DNA of 64,000 bases from Micromonospora rosaria (GCF_001567585.1 NZ_LRQV01000014.1:1-64000); one strand, 5' to 3'; positions 32,741-42,963 are shown, numbered from the stretch's first letter. Made by a program: numbers and translations. The notes: generated from the sequence alone by a model not told the origin.

Positions 32741-34734
32741 CGGGGACGCCTGACGGCCGGCACGAGCAGCACGACCAGCGCCACCAGCAGGGCGCCGGCG
32801 GCACCGGCGAGCAGGGCCACCGGCCAGGGCGACCGGGACGTCACCGTGCCCACCGCCCGTTGGCCTTCGACGGCGCTGTCCCGGTACGCCGCCGCGAGCA
32901 GGTTGGTCGGCGACTCGTCGGCAGCCGCCCCGAGTTCGGTGACGGCCGTGTCGTACCGGCCGGCGAAGTAGGCGTCCAGCCCGGCCCGGTACCGCTGGTC
33001 CGCCGCGCCGAGCCGGGGCGACACACCCGCCCGGCTCAGCAGGTCGGTGGCCGCGCCGGCCGGCACCACCACCCGGTTGGCCTCGTCGGGGCGGGCCCGG
33101 TCCCGGTTCAGCAGCCCGACGACCCGACCCTGCGGGTCGAGGGCGTACCCGCCGTGCGAGGTCCGGCCGACGTCGCCGTTGGTGCGGTACACCGAGGTCT
33201 GGCCCAGCCGGGCGACGTCGGTGACGGTCACCAGCTTGCCGCGCGGGGTGTGCAGGGCGGCCCGGAAGTCGGTATCGCCGGTGTCGTAGCCGACGACCAG
33301 CAGCGTCGCGCCGGAGGCGTACTCGGCGGCGGTGTTCAGCTCGACGGCGGGCAGGTTCTCCCGGGCGAGCTTGACCAGCGCCACGTCACCCCCGTCGGTC
33401 GGCAGCGCCTCGACCACGACACCGGGCACGGCCTGCTCGTCGGTGACCCCGCCCCGGGCGTCGTGCAGTTGGGCGTACAACTCGCTGGTGGGCGGCGCGG
33501 CGGGCTCGGCGCCGGTGAAACCGGTGGTCGGCAGGGTACGGCCGATCCAGCCCGCCACCTGCCCGTCGGTGAGCTTCTCCTCCCGCACGAGCCGGCGGGC
33601 CACCACGTCGAGGGCGACCTGCCGGGCCGCGTCGTCGGCGGGCCGTACGCAGGAACTGCTGGTCAGCACGTGGCCGTCCGGGTTGACGACGAAGCCGCTG
33701 CACCGCCGGACGAAGCTGACCGCCCCGGTGTGCACCAGGGCCCCGGTGTCCCGGTTGCGGACGTAGCCGGTGAAGGTGACCTCGATGAAGACCAGCGACG
33801 GGCCGGCCACCGCCAACGCCTGTTCCTCCACACTGAGCGGCGTCACCTGCGTCCAGGGCCGCAGCCCGGCGACCGGCCCCTCGGCCCCGGTGGCCGGCGC
33901 GGCGAACGTGTCGCGGCCCGCGCCCGGTGGCCCGGTCGCCTCGTCACCCCAGACCACCACGAGGCCCCCGCCGACCGCGACGAGCAGCAGCACGGTCACC
34001 GCGACACCGACCCACCGGCCGAGCGGGCGGCGGGCCGGGGCGGAGGGCTGGATCCGGCGGGCGTTCGGCCCGAGCGGGTCGGCCCCGGCCGGGTCGCCCG
34101 GCGGCGTCGCGGACCCCACCGCCGGTTGGGCGGCGGGCTGCGCCGCCCAGCCCGGCGGACCACCGGAGACCGGGTGGCCGGGGACGGGCTGACCCGAGAC
34201 CGGCTGCGCGGAGACCGGGTTACCGGAGACCGGCTGGGCCGAGACCGGCTGACCGGAGACCGGGTACGCCGAGACCGGTTGCCCCGAGACGGGCTGACCG
34301 GAGACGGGCTGACCGGAGACGGGCTGACCGGAGACGGGCTGGGCCGGGGCGGCGGGCTCGGGGTCGACCGGGGTCGGCGTGGCGGTGGGGTGCGGGCCGG
34401 AGGCCGCGACGGCGGGCTCCTCCGGGGCCGGGCCGAGGTCCATGCCGAGGGTCTGGAAGAGCCGCTGGGCACCCATCCCCTCCTCGGAGGGGTACGCCGC
34501 CCAGGGCTGCGCCGCCGCGAAGTCCGCAGCGACGTACCGGTTCCCGCCGCTGGCGCGGGCCAACGCCTCGGCCGCGTCGCGGAACGCCGTACGCCAGCGG
34601 TGGTCCTGCGCGGCGGCGCCCTCCAGCAGGGCCAGGGTGACGAGCCGGTCCTGCCGGTCCAACGCCCACCAGGCACTTCCGACCAGGCAGGCGCCCAACG
34701 CCTCGGTGCACCGGTACGGACCAACCGATCGCAT
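32737..34734 (-). CDS. Trypsin-like pseudo-protease with PVSxx repeats, membrane-anchored
   Basis: The product is 665 aa. It has a cytoplasmic N-terminal domain (residues 1-110), a repeat of twelve five-residue units PVSGQ/PVSAQ/PVSGN and similar (133-192), a transmembrane helix (241-262), a trypsin-like beta-barrel (about 305-560), a short helical repeat part and a C-terminal helix. Position by position the catalytic triad looks lost. The canonical AAHC is SSSC (S361 for His). Asp is kept in GGDVALVKL (D450). The GxSGGP site reads TSHGGY (H527 for Ser). It is therefore probably a binding or scaffold protein. AGGAGGAG precedes the ATG. Translational coupling to the ligase-like gene links it to exopolysaccharide export. 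Confidence 0.8.
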   Translation of the reverse strand: MRSVGPYRCTEALGACLVGSAWWALDRQDRLVTLALLEGAAAQDHRWRTAFRDAAEALARASGGNRYVAADFAAAQPWAAYPSEEGMGAQRLFQTLGMDLGPAPEEPAVAASGPHPTATPTPVDPEPAAPAQPVSGQPVSGQPVSGQPVSGQPVSAYPVSGQPVSAQPVSGNPVSAQPVSGQPVPGHPVSGGPPGWAAQPAAQPAVGSATPPGDPAGADPLGPNARRIQPSAPARRPLGRWVGVAVTVLLLVAVGGGLVVVWGDEATGPPGAGRDTFAAPATGAEGPVAGLRPWTQVTPLSVEEQALAVAGPSLVFIEVTFTGYVRNRDTGALVHTGAVSFVRRCSGFVVNPDGHVLTSSSCVRPADDAARQVALDVVARRLVREEKLTDGQVAGWIGRTLPTTGFTGAEPAAPPTSELYAQLHDARGGVTDEQAVPGVVVEALPTDGGDVALVKLARENLPAVELNTAAEYASGATLLVVGYDTGDTDFRAALHTPRGKLVTVTDVARLGQTSVYRTNGDVGRTSHGGYALDPQGRVVGLLNRDRARPDEANRVVVPAGAATDLLSRAGVSPRLGAADQRYRAGLDAYFAGRYDTAVTELGAAADESPTNLLAAAYRDSAVEGQRAVGTVTSRSPWPVALLAGAAGALLVALVVLLVPAVRRPR

Positions 34735-34850
34735 GCCGAACTCCTCCTGCTCGCCCCCGCCGTGCGGATAGTACAGAGGAGACCGGCCCGGCTCCGGCCC
34801 GCCGGTCCCACCGGACGCGGGACAGGTCGACACCGCGGGTGGTTGCCTTG

Positions 34851-34862
34851 TGAAAGTTTTCA
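34851..34862 (+). promoter_or_regulatory. Candidate operator TGAAA-GT-TTTCA of the hut regulator
   Basis: A perfect 5-bp inverted repeat with a 2-nt spacer lies just upstream of the -10 box TAGAGT (34867-34872), which is six nt before GTG 34879. A TTGCCT -35 box at 34843-34848 gives an 18-nt spacer with the palindrome inside it. This fits autoregulation by the RpiR-type protein. Confidence 0.5.
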
Positions 34863-34878
34863 TGCATAGAGTCGCCGT

Positions 34879-35727
34879 GTGAATGACACAGTCGTCACCG
34901 GGTCGACCGACCGGGTGTTGGGGCTCTTCGAGGGGGTCCGGCTCACCCCGACGCAGCGGCGCATCGCGCACTGCCTCGTCCAGCACGGTTCCGCTGTCGG
35001 GTACCTGTCGGCCGCCGAGGTCGCCGAGCTGGCCGGGGTCAGCCAGCCCTCGGTGACCCGGTTCGCGACGGCGCTCGGCCACGACGGCTACCCGGCGCTG
35101 CGCCGCCGGCTCCGCGAGCTGACCGCCGGCACCACCGGCCCCGCCGACGCCGGCAACGAGTTGCAGCAGGCGGTCCGCACCGAGATCGGCAACCTGGACC
35201 GGCTCGCCGGCCAGCTCGCCGACCGGGACCGGATCGCCGGGGCCGGCCGGCTGCTCGCCGCCAGCCGCCCGCTGCCGGTGCTCGGCCTGCGGGCCGCCGC
35301 GCCGCTGGCCACCTACTTCGCGTACTTCGCCGCGAAGGTCCACCCGGACGTACGGGTCCTCGACGACGGGGGCAGCCTCCTCGCCGACCGCCTCGACCAG
35401 GCCGCCGCCGCCGGGGCGACCGTGCTGCTCGCGTTCGTGCTGCCCCGGTACCCCCGGGAGACGCTGGACGCGCTGCGCGAGGCCCGCGCCGCCGGGCTGA
35501 CCGTCGTGGCGATCACCGACTCGCCGGTCAGCCCGGCCAGCGAACACGCCGACCTGGTCCTGCCCGCCGGGGTCGGCACCGACCTCGTCTTCGACCTGCA
35601 CACCGCACCGATGACCCTGGCCATGGTGCTGTTGCAGGCGCTCTGCGACGCCGCGCCGGCCGACACCCAGCGCCGGCTGGAGGCGTTCGAGGTGTCGGCG
35701 GCCCGCCGACAGGTCTTCGTGAGCTGA
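34879..35727 (+). CDS. MurR/RpiR-family regulator of histidine utilisation
   Basis: The product is 282 aa. An N-terminal HTH_6 domain (LTPTQRRIAHCLVQHGSAVG, then AAEVAELAGVSQPSVTRFAT) is followed by a SIS domain (residues 125-260) that normally binds phosphosugars. It is the first gene of the hut cluster, 24 nt before hutU. RpiR-type regulators in hut loci are less common than HutC (GntR), so the effector is open. The leaderless start is set by the TAGAGT box. Confidence 0.85.
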   Translation: MNDTVVTGSTDRVLGLFEGVRLTPTQRRIAHCLVQHGSAVGYLSAAEVAELAGVSQPSVTRFATALGHDGYPALRRRLRELTAGTTGPADAGNELQQAVRTEIGNLDRLAGQLADRDRIAGAGRLLAASRPLPVLGLRAAAPLATYFAYFAAKVHPDVRVLDDGGSLLADRLDQAAAAGATVLLAFVLPRYPRETLDALREARAAGLTVVAITDSPVSPASEHADLVLPAGVGTDLVFDLHTAPMTLAMVLLQALCDAAPADTQRRLEAFEVSAARRQVFVS

Positions 35728-35751
35728 TCCGTGAGCTGAGGGGAGTCACCG

Positions 35752-37401
35752 ATGCCAGAAGCCGTCCGCGCCGCGCGGGGCACCACCCGTACCGCCCGGG
35801 GGTGGCCGCAGGAGGCCGCGCTGCGCATGCTGATGAACAACCTCGACCCCGAGGTGGCCGAACGCCCCGACGACCTGGTCGTCTACGGCGGCACCGGGCG
35901 GGCGGCGCGGGACTGGCCGTCGTACCACGCGCTGGTGCGCACGCTGACCGACCTGCGCGACGACGAGACGATGCTGGTGCAGTCCGGCCGCCCGGTCGGC
36001 GTGCTGCGCACCCACGAGTGGGCGCCCCGGGTGCTGCTGGCCAACTCCAACCTGGTCGGTGACTGGGCCACCTGGCCGGAGTTCCGCCGCCTGGAGTCGC
36101 TCGGCCTGACCATGTACGGGCAGATGACCGCCGGCTCCTGGATCTACATCGGCACCCAGGGCATCCTCCAGGGCACGTACGAGACCTTCGCCGCCGTCGC
36201 CGCCAAGCGCTTCGGCGGCTCGCTGGCCGGCACGCTCACCCTCACCGGCGGCTGCGGCGGGATGGGCGGGGCGCAACCCCTGGCGGTCACCATGAACGGG
36301 GGCGCCTGCCTGATCGTGGACGTGGACCGCACCCGGCTCGACCGCCGGGTCCGCGACCGCTACCTGGACGAGGTCGCCGACGACCTGGACGACGCGGTAC
36401 GCCGGGTGCTCGCCGCCAGACGGAACCGGCGGGCGCTCTCCGTCGGCGTGGTCGGCAACGCGGCCACCGTCTTTGCGGAGCTGCTGCGCCGGGGCGTCGA
36501 GGTGGACGTGGTCACCGACCAGACCAGCGCCCACGACCCGCTGTCGTACCTGCCCGAGGGGGTGGCGCTGGCCGACGCCCGGGACGCCGCCGACCGCGAC
36601 CCGGCCGGGTTCACCGACCGGGCGCGGGCGTCGATGGCGCGGCACGTCGAGGCGATGGTCGGCTTCCTCGACGCCGGGGCCGAGGTCTTCGACTACGGCA
36701 ACTCGATCCGGGGCGAGGCGGAACTCGGCGGGTACCGGCGGGCGTTCGCGTTCCCCGGCTTCGTGCCGGCGTACATCCGGCCGTTGTTCTGCGAGGGGAA
36801 GGGGCCGTTCCGGTGGGCGGCGCTCTCCGGCGACCCGGCCGACATCGCCGCCACCGACCGGGCCGTCCTGGAGTTGTTCACGGAGTACGAGTCCCTGGCC
36901 CGGTGGATCCGGCTGGCCGGCGAACGGGTCGCGTTCCAGGGGCTGCCCGCCCGGATCTGCTGGCTGGGCTACGGGGAACGGGACCGGGCGGGGGTGCGGT
37001 TCAACGAGATGGTCGCCTCGGGGGAACTCTCCGCGCCGGTGGTCATCGGCCGGGACCACCTGGACTGCGGCAGCGTGGCCAGCCCGTACCGGGAGACCGA
37101 GGCGATGGCCGACGGCTCGGACGCGATCGCCGACTGGCCGCTGCTCAACGCCCTGGTCAACACCGCCAGCGGGGCCTCCTGGGTCTCCCTGCACCACGGC
37201 GGCGGGGTCGGCATCGGCCGCTCGATCCACGCCGGCCAGGTCTGCGTCGCCGACGGCTCCGCCCTCGCCGGCCAGAAGATCGAACGGGTGCTCACCAACG
37301 ACCCGGCGATGGGGGTGATCCGGCACGTCGATGCCGGGTACGACGCCGCCCGCGCGGTCGCCGACGACACCGCCCTGCCCATCCCCATGACCCCCCGGTA
37401 A
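35752..37401 (+). CDS. hutU: Urocanate hydratase
   Basis: The product is 549 aa. It converts urocanate to imidazolone propionate with a tightly bound NAD+. Visible motifs: [19 protein letters not shown] (NAD loop), [15 protein letters not shown], and [18 protein letters not shown] with the active-site Cys, then [15 protein letters not shown]. Length is normal. AGGGGAGTCACC precedes the ATG. Its stop codon runs straight into a dispersed repeat element. Confidence 0.97.
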   Translation: MPEAVRAARGTTRTARGWPQEAALRMLMNNLDPEVAERPDDLVVYGGTGRAARDWPSYHALVRTLTDLRDDETMLVQSGRPVGVLRTHEWAPRVLLANSNLVGDWATWPEFRRLESLGLTMYGQMTAGSWIYIGTQGILQGTYETFAAVAAKRFGGSLAGTLTLTGGCGGMGGAQPLAVTMNGGACLIVDVDRTRLDRRVRDRYLDEVADDLDDAVRRVLAARRNRRALSVGVVGNAATVFAELLRRGVEVDVVTDQTSAHDPLSYLPEGVALADARDAADRDPAGFTDRARASMARHVEAMVGFLDAGAEVFDYGNSIRGEAELGGYRRAFAFPGFVPAYIRPLFCEGKGPFRWAALSGDPADIAATDRAVLELFTEYESLARWIRLAGERVAFQGLPARICWLGYGERDRAGVRFNEMVASGELSAPVVIGRDHLDCGSVASPYRETEAMADGSDAIADWPLLNALVNTASGASWVSLHHGGGVGIGRSIHAGQVCVADGSALAGQKIERVLTNDPAMGVIRHVDAGYDAARAVADDTALPIPMTPR

Positions 37402-37447
37402 GGAAGGGCCCCTTGTCAACGCATTCGGTAGCGGAAGGGTCCCTTCC
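37400..37447 (+). repeat. Dispersed intergenic repeat element between hutU and the M20 gene
   Basis: AAGGAAGGGCCCCTTGTCAA, then CGCATTCGGTAGCGG and AAGGGTCCCTTCC. The ends are imperfectly inverted. It matches the element at 53462-53540 (common core GGAAGGGCCCC-N4-5-AACGC-N-TTC-N0-1-GGTAG). It starts inside the hutU stop codon and contains the ribosome binding site and TTG start of the next gene. Confidence 0.75.
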
Positions 37448-38633
37448 CCACCGGTTCCGCGCGCTGTGGGACCAGCTCGCCCCGATCGGGCGCGACCCGG
37501 ACAGCGGCGGGTACCTGCGGTACGCCTTCACCGCGCCCGAACTGGAGCTGCGCGACTGGTTCCGGGCGCAGGCCGACCAGCGGGACCTGCCGGTGACCTC
37601 CGACGGCAACGGCAACCTCTTCGCCCGCTGGGGCGACCCGGCGGCCGGGGACGCGGTGCTCACCGGCAGCCACTTCGACTCGGTGCCGCACGGCGGGGCG
37701 TACGACGGGCCGCTCGGCATCGTCAGCGCGTTCCTCGCCGTGGACGAGCTGCGGGCCGCCGGGGTCGCCCCGCGCCGACCGCTGGTGGTGGCCGCGTTCG
37801 CCGAGGAGGAGGGGGCCCGGTTCGGCGTACCGTGTCTGGGGTCCCGCCTGCTCACCGGCGCGCTGTCGCCGGACCGGGCGGCCGGGCTGCGCGACGCCGA
37901 CGGGGTGGGCCTGGCCGAGGCGCTGGGCGACCGGCCGGCGGGGGCCCGCCCCGACCTGCTCGGCGGCTTCTCGTCCTTCGTGGAGCTGCACGTCGAGCAG
38001 GGGCGCGCGCTGGTCGACCAGGACGCGCCGGTCGCGGTCGCCAGCGCGATCTGGCCGCACGGCCGGTGGCGGCTCGACTTCCACGGCGAGGGCAACCACG
38101 CGGGTACCACCCGGATGGCCGACCGCCGCGACCCCATGCTCACCTACGCGTTCGCCGTGCTCGCGGCCAACAAGGAGGCCCGGCTGCGCGGCGCGCACGC
38201 CACCGTCGGACGGGTCCGGGTCGAGCCGAACGCCACCAACGCGATCCCGTCCACGGTGACCGGCTGGCTGGACGCCCGCGCGGCCGACCCGGAGACCCTC
38301 GCCACCCTGGTCGAGGCGGTCCGGGCCAAGGCCACCGAGCGGGCCGGCCGGGACGGCACCCGGCTCACCTGCACCGAGGAGTCGGCGACCCCGCTGGTCG
38401 CCTTCGACGGCGGGCTCGGCCGGCGGCTGGCGACGCTGCTCGACGCCCCGGTACTGCCCACCGGAGCGGGTCACGACGCCGGCGTGCTCGCCGGGCACCT
38501 GCCCACCGCGATGCTCTTCGTGCGCAACCCGACCGGGGTGTCGCACTCGCCCGCCGAGGCGGCCACCGACACCGACTGCGCCGCCGGGGTCACCGCCCTG
38601 GCCCGGGTCCTCACGGAGCTGACATGCGGCTGA
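37413..38633 (+). CDS. M20-family amidohydrolase (allantoate amidohydrolase / N-carbamoylase type) in the hut operon
   Basis: The product is 406 aa. Dinuclear metal sites of the M20 hydantoinase/carbamoylase group: GSHFDSVPHGGAYDGPLG, AFAEEEGARFG, ELHVEQGRAL, and HAGTTRM in the dimerisation domain, then GAGHDAG. In this operon the pathway needs an enzyme to split N-formylglutamate, made by HutF. No classical HutG is present, so this protein may do that job. TTG 37413 is the only start that covers the normal N-terminus; GGAAGGG before it belongs to the repeat element. Allantoate or another N-acyl amino acid is the alternative substrate. Confidence 0.82.
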   Translation: MSTHSVAEGSLPHRFRALWDQLAPIGRDPDSGGYLRYAFTAPELELRDWFRAQADQRDLPVTSDGNGNLFARWGDPAAGDAVLTGSHFDSVPHGGAYDGPLGIVSAFLAVDELRAAGVAPRRPLVVAAFAEEEGARFGVPCLGSRLLTGALSPDRAAGLRDADGVGLAEALGDRPAGARPDLLGGFSSFVELHVEQGRALVDQDAPVAVASAIWPHGRWRLDFHGEGNHAGTTRMADRRDPMLTYAFAVLAANKEARLRGAHATVGRVRVEPNATNAIPSTVTGWLDARAADPETLATLVEAVRAKATERAGRDGTRLTCTEESATPLVAFDGGLGRRLATLLDAPVLPTGAGHDAGVLAGHLPTAMLFVRNPTGVSHSPAEAATDTDCAAGVTALARVLTELTCG

Positions 38634-38728
38634 CCTCGACGATCGTGGGTCGGCCGGGGTCGGGGCACCGGCCGGGGCCGGGGTGGGGACGCGCGGCGGC
38701 CCGGCCGGGCGGGAACATCGTTGCGCTC

Positions 38729-38806
38729 CCTGTCGAACTGCCCCCACGAACGGGGCACCCGCGGGCGACGCGGGCGGTGGTCCCACCGGTGGGGCAGCTC
38801 GACAGG
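38729..38806 (+). promoter_or_regulatory. Structured leader upstream of hutF
   Basis: CCTGTCGAACTGCCCC (38729-38744) and GGGGCAGCTCGACAGG (38791-38806) pair over 16 positions with one mismatch and reach into the hutF ribosome binding site AGGAGGG. Inside lie CCCGCG-GGCGA-CGCGGG (38758-38774) and the palindrome CCCACCGGTGGG (38782-38793), which would compete for the second arm. A switch between folds could expose or hide the ribosome binding site. Confidence 0.45.
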
Positions 38807-38817
38807 AGGGCGACCCG

Positions 38818-40197
38818 ATGACCGCGACCCGCTGGCTGGCCGAGTACGCCTGGTTGCCCGACCGGGCCGAGCCGACCCCGGACGTGCTGATCGAGGCCGA
38901 GGCGGGCCGGATCACCGCGGTCACCCCGCTGACCGCCGGCACCCCGCCCCGCACGGGCGTCGAGGTGTACGCCGACGCGGTCCGGCTGACCGGGCTGACC
39001 CTGCCCGGCCTCGCCAACGCCCACTCGCACGCCTTCCACCGGGCGCTGCGCGGGCGCACCCACGGCGGCCGGGGTGACTTCTGGACCTGGCGCGACCAGA
39101 TGTACGGCGTCGCCGGACGGCTGGACCCGGACTCGTACCTGGCGCTGGCCCGGGCCGCCTACGCCGAGCTGGCGCTGGCCGGGATCACCTGCGTCGGGGA
39201 GTTCCACTACCTGCACCACAACCCCGACGGCACCCCGTACGCCGACCCGAACGCGATGGGGGCCGCGCTGGTGGAGGCCGCCGCGCAGGCCGGCATCCGG
39301 ATCACCCTGCTGGACACCTGCTACCTGACCGCCGGGGTGGACGGCGCGCCGTTGGTCGGGGCGCAACGCCGGTTCGGCGACGGCGACGCGCAGCGCTGGG
39401 CCGACCGGGTGAGCGCGTTCACCACGCCGGCCGGCGGGCTAGCGCCGGGCGACGGGCACGCGCGGCTCGGGGCGGCCGTCCACTCGGTCCGCGCGGTCCC
39501 GGCCGACCAGCTCGGCACGGTGGCCGGCTGGGCGGCCCGGCACGACGCGCCGCTGCACGTGCACCTCTCCGAGCAGCCCGCCGAGAACGACGCCTGCCGG
39601 GCGGCGCACGGCGTCACCCCGACCCGGCTGCTCGCCGACCACGGGGTGCTCGGGCCGACCACCACCGCCGTGCACGCCACCCACCCGACCGGCGCCGACC
39701 TGAGCCTGCTCGCCGAGTCGGGCACCGGCGTCTGCCTCTGCCCCACCACCGAGCGGGACCTCGCCGACGGGATCGGGCCGGCCCGGCGGATGGCCGACGC
39801 GGGCATCCCGCTCAGCCTGGGCAGTGACAGCCACGCGATCGTCGACCCGTTCGAGGAGGCCCGCGCGATGGAACTGGACGAGCGGTTGCGCACCCGCCGA
39901 CGGGGCCACTTCCCGCCGGCCGCGCTGCTGCACGCGGCGAGCGCCGCCGGGCACGCCGCGCTGGGCTGGGCCGACGCCGGCCGGATCGCCGTGGGGATGC
40001 GCGCCGACCTGGTCACGGTCCGCCTGGACAGCGCCCGGACCGCCGGCGTACCCCCGGTCGGGGTGTTCTTCGCGGCGGGCGCGGCGGACGTCACCGACGT
40101 GGTGGTCGACGGCCGGCCGGTGGTCGCCGAGGGGCGGCACCTGCGGGTCGACGTGCCCGCCGAGCTGGCCGCCGCGATCGGGGCGGTGACCGGATGA
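38818..40197 (+). CDS. hutF: Formimidoylglutamate deiminase
   Basis: The product is 459 aa. It is an amidohydrolase-superfamily enzyme that hydrolyses N-formimidoyl-glutamate to N-formylglutamate and ammonia. Visible: the first metal ligands [40 protein letters not shown] and [18 protein letters not shown] with the last Asp. ATG 38818 follows GGAGGGCGACCCG. It is 184 nt from the preceding gene, the only sizeable gap in the operon, and overlaps hutI by four nt. Confidence 0.93.
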   Translation: MTATRWLAEYAWLPDRAEPTPDVLIEAEAGRITAVTPLTAGTPPRTGVEVYADAVRLTGLTLPGLANAHSHAFHRALRGRTHGGRGDFWTWRDQMYGVAGRLDPDSYLALARAAYAELALAGITCVGEFHYLHHNPDGTPYADPNAMGAALVEAAAQAGIRITLLDTCYLTAGVDGAPLVGAQRRFGDGDAQRWADRVSAFTTPAGGLAPGDGHARLGAAVHSVRAVPADQLGTVAGWAARHDAPLHVHLSEQPAENDACRAAHGVTPTRLLADHGVLGPTTTAVHATHPTGADLSLLAESGTGVCLCPTTERDLADGIGPARRMADAGIPLSLGSDSHAIVDPFEEARAMELDERLRTRRRGHFPPAALLHAASAAGHAALGWADAGRIAVGMRADLVTVRLDSARTAGVPPVGVFFAAGAADVTDVVVDGRPVVAEGRHLRVDVPAELAAAIGAVTG

Positions 40198-41387
40198 GCA
40201 GCCTGCTGGTCGACGACATCGGCGAGCTGGTCACCAACGTCGCCGGCAGCGGCGCGGGCGGGCCGCTGGGCCTGCGGCGCGACGTGGCGCTGCTGGTCGA
40301 GGACGGTCGGGTGGCCTGGATCGGGCCGACCCGGGACGCCCCCGCCGCCGACCGCCGGATCGACGCCGGCCGGGCGGCCGTGCTGCCCGGGTTCGTGGAC
40401 AGCCACGCGCACCTGGTCTTCGCCGGGGACCGGGCCACCGAGTTCGCCGCCCGGATGGCCGGCCGGCCGTACACCGGGGGCGGCATCCGGACCACGGTCG
40501 CCGCCACCCGCGCGGCCACCGACGACGACCTGCGCGCCACCGCGCACCGGCTGCGCGGCGAGGCGCTGCGCCAGGGCACCACCACCATCGAGGTCAAGAG
40601 CGGGTACGGGCTCACCGTCGCCGACGAGGTCCGGTCGCTGCGGATCGCCGGGGAGGTGACCCGGGAGACCACCTTCCTCGGCGCGCACGTGGTCCCCGCC
40701 GAGTACGCCGACCGGCCGGACGACTACGTCGGGCTGGTCTGCGGCCCGATGCTGCACGCCGCCGCCCCGTACGCCCGGTGGGTCGACGTGTTCTGCGAGC
40801 GGGGCGCCTTCGACGCCGACCACGCCCGCGCGATCCTCACCTGCGGGCAGGCCGCCGGGCTGGGCGTACGGGTGCACGCCAACCAGCTCGGCCCGGGGCC
40901 CGGGGTCCGGCTCGGGGTGGAGCTGGGGGCGGCCAGCGTGGACCACTGCACCCACCTCGACGACGCCGACGTCGACGCGCTCGCCGGCACCGCCCGCCCG
41001 GACGGGACGGGCACCACCACGGTGGCGACGCTGCTGCCCGGCGCCGAGTTCTCCACCCGCTCGCCGTACCCGGACGCCCGGCGGCTGCTCGACGCGGGCG
41101 TCACCGTCGCCCTGGCCACCGACTGCAACCCCGGGTCGTCGTACACGTCGTCGGTGCCGTTCTGTGTGGCGCTGGCCGTCCGCGAGATGGGGATGACCCC
41201 GGCGGAGGCGGTGTGGGCGGCGACCGCCGGGGGCGCGCGGGCGCTGCGCCGCGACGACGTCGGGGTGCTGCGTCCCGGTGCCCGCGCCGACCTGGTGATC
41301 CTCGACGCCCCCTCCCACCTGCACCTGGCCTACCGGCCCGGGGTGCCTCTGATCCGCAGGGTTCTGCACGACGGAGTGTTGCTGTGA
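40194..41387 (+). CDS. hutI: Imidazolonepropionase
   Basis: The product is 397 aa. It hydrolyses imidazolone-5-propionate to N-formimidoyl-glutamate. Motifs: [58 protein letters not shown] and [13 protein letters not shown] overlap with hutF and GTGA overlap with hutH give a tightly coupled hutF-I-H unit. Confidence 0.96.
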   Translation: MSSLLVDDIGELVTNVAGSGAGGPLGLRRDVALLVEDGRVAWIGPTRDAPAADRRIDAGRAAVLPGFVDSHAHLVFAGDRATEFAARMAGRPYTGGGIRTTVAATRAATDDDLRATAHRLRGEALRQGTTTIEVKSGYGLTVADEVRSLRIAGEVTRETTFLGAHVVPAEYADRPDDYVGLVCGPMLHAAAPYARWVDVFCERGAFDADHARAILTCGQAAGLGVRVHANQLGPGPGVRLGVELGAASVDHCTHLDDADVDALAGTARPDGTGTTTVATLLPGAEFSTRSPYPDARRLLDAGVTVALATDCNPGSSYTSSVPFCVALAVREMGMTPAEAVWAATAGGARALRRDDVGVLRPGARADLVILDAPSHLHLAYRPGVPLIRRVLHDGVLL

Positions 41388-42925
41388 CCGAGATTGTGAC
41401 CGTCCACCCCACCGGGATCTCCCCCGCCGACGTGCTCGCGGTGGCGCGGCGTGACGCCACCGTGCGCCTCGACCCGGCCGCCGTGGCGGCGATGGCGGCC
41501 AGCCGGGCCGTGGTGGACGGCATCGAGGCCGCCGGCCGCCCGGTGTACGGGGTCTCCACCGGCTTCGGGGCGCTGGCGAACACCTTCGTCGCGCCGGAGC
41601 GCCGGGCCGAGTTGCAGCACGCGCTGATCCGCTCGCACGCCGCCGGTGTCGGCGCGCCGATGCCCCGCGAGGTGGTCCGGGCGATGCTGCTGCTGCGGGT
41701 GCGCTCGCTGGCGCTGGGCCGCTCCGGGGTCCGGCCGCTGCTCGCCGAGGCCCTGGTGGACCTGCTCAACCACGGGATCACCCCGTGGGTGCCGGAGCAC
41801 GGCTCGCTGGGCGCCTCCGGGGACCTGGCCCCGCTGGCGCACTGCGCGCTGGTGCTGCTCGGCGAGGGGTGGGTGCTCGGCCCGGACGGTGAGCGGCTGG
41901 ACGCCGCGCCGGCGCTGCGCGCCGCCGGGCTGGCCCCGGTGGAGCTGGCCGCCAAGGAGGGGCTGGCGCTGATCAACGGCACCGACGGGATGCTCGGCAT
42001 GCTGCTGCTCGCCGTGCACGACGCCGCGCACCTGTTCACCATGGCCGACGTGACCGCCGCCCTGGCGATCGAGGCGATGCTCGGCTCGGAGCGGCCGTTC
42101 CTGCCCGAGCTGCACGCCATCCGGCCGCACCCCGGGCAGGCCGTCTCGGCGGCGAACATCCACCGGCTGTTGCAGGACTCCCGGGTGATGGACTCGCACC
42201 GCGACGACCTGGCGCACGCGGTGCAGGACGCGTACTCGATGCGCTGCGCGCCGCAGGTCGCCGGGGCGGCCCGGGACACCCTGGAGTTCGTCCGGACGGT
42301 GGCCGGGCGGGAGCTGCGTTCCGTGGTGGACAACCCGGTGGTGCTGCCGGACGGGCGGGTCGAGTCGACCGGGAACTTCCACGGCGCCCCGCTCGGCTTC
42401 GCCGCCGACTACCTGGCCATCGCCGCCGCCGAGGTGGGCGCGATCGCCGAGCGCCGGGTGGACCGGCTGCTGGACGTGGCCCGCAACCGGGACCTGCCGG
42501 CGTTCCTCTCCCCCGACGCCGGGGTCAACTCCGGGCTGATGATCGCCCAGTACACGGCGGCCGGCATCGTCGCGGAGAACCGGCGGCTGGCCGCCCCCGC
42601 CTCGGTCGACTCGTTGCCCACCAGCGGCATGCAGGAGGACCACGTCTCGATGGGCTGGGCGGCCACCAAAAAGCTGCGCACCGTGCTGGAGAACCTGACC
42701 AGCCTGCTCGCGGTGGAGCTGCTCGCCGGCGTCCGCGGGTTGCAGTTGCGCGCGCCGCTGGTGCCGTCGCCGGCCGGGCGGGCCGCCGTGGCCGCGCTCG
42801 CCCCGGTGGCCGGCCCGCCCGGCCCGGACGTCTTCCTCGCCCCGGTGCTGGCGGCGGCCCGGGACGTGGTGGCCGGCCCGGACCTGCGCGCCGCCGTCGA
42901 ACGCGAACTCGGCCCGCTCGGCTGA
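41384..42925 (+). CDS. hutH: Histidine ammonia-lyase
   Basis: The product is 513 aa. The A144-S145-G146 triad in [14 protein letters not shown] forms the MIO electrophile that removes ammonia from histidine to give urocanate. [13 protein letters not shown] and the NGTDGML segment are also diagnostic. The GTG overlaps the hutI stop. Last gene of the hut operon. Confidence 0.97.
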   Translation: MTEIVTVHPTGISPADVLAVARRDATVRLDPAAVAAMAASRAVVDGIEAAGRPVYGVSTGFGALANTFVAPERRAELQHALIRSHAAGVGAPMPREVVRAMLLLRVRSLALGRSGVRPLLAEALVDLLNHGITPWVPEHGSLGASGDLAPLAHCALVLLGEGWVLGPDGERLDAAPALRAAGLAPVELAAKEGLALINGTDGMLGMLLLAVHDAAHLFTMADVTAALAIEAMLGSERPFLPELHAIRPHPGQAVSAANIHRLLQDSRVMDSHRDDLAHAVQDAYSMRCAPQVAGAARDTLEFVRTVAGRELRSVVDNPVVLPDGRVESTGNFHGAPLGFAADYLAIAAAEVGAIAERRVDRLLDVARNRDLPAFLSPDAGVNSGLMIAQYTAAGIVAENRRLAAPASVDSLPTSGMQEDHVSMGWAATKKLRTVLENLTSLLAVELLAGVRGLQLRAPLVPSPAGRAAVAALAPVAGPPGPDVFLAPVLAAARDVVAGPDLRAAVERELGPLG

Positions 42926-42963
42926 CCGCCGCCGGCTCGGGCCGCCGAGGTCGGGCCGCCGGG

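Noticed and set aside
34140..34340. CRISPR-like periodicity in the PVSxx array
   Set aside because: It is a 15-bp in-frame coding repeat with no spacers and no cas genes nearby.
35602..37250. Second gene antisense to hutU on the minus strand
   Set aside because: The long minus-strand frame mirrors hutU codon positions and has no domain features.
37292..39059. Long minus-strand frames opposite the M20 and hutF genes
   Set aside because: Arg/Pro/Ala/Gly-rich translations without motifs; antisense shadows of well-supported genes.
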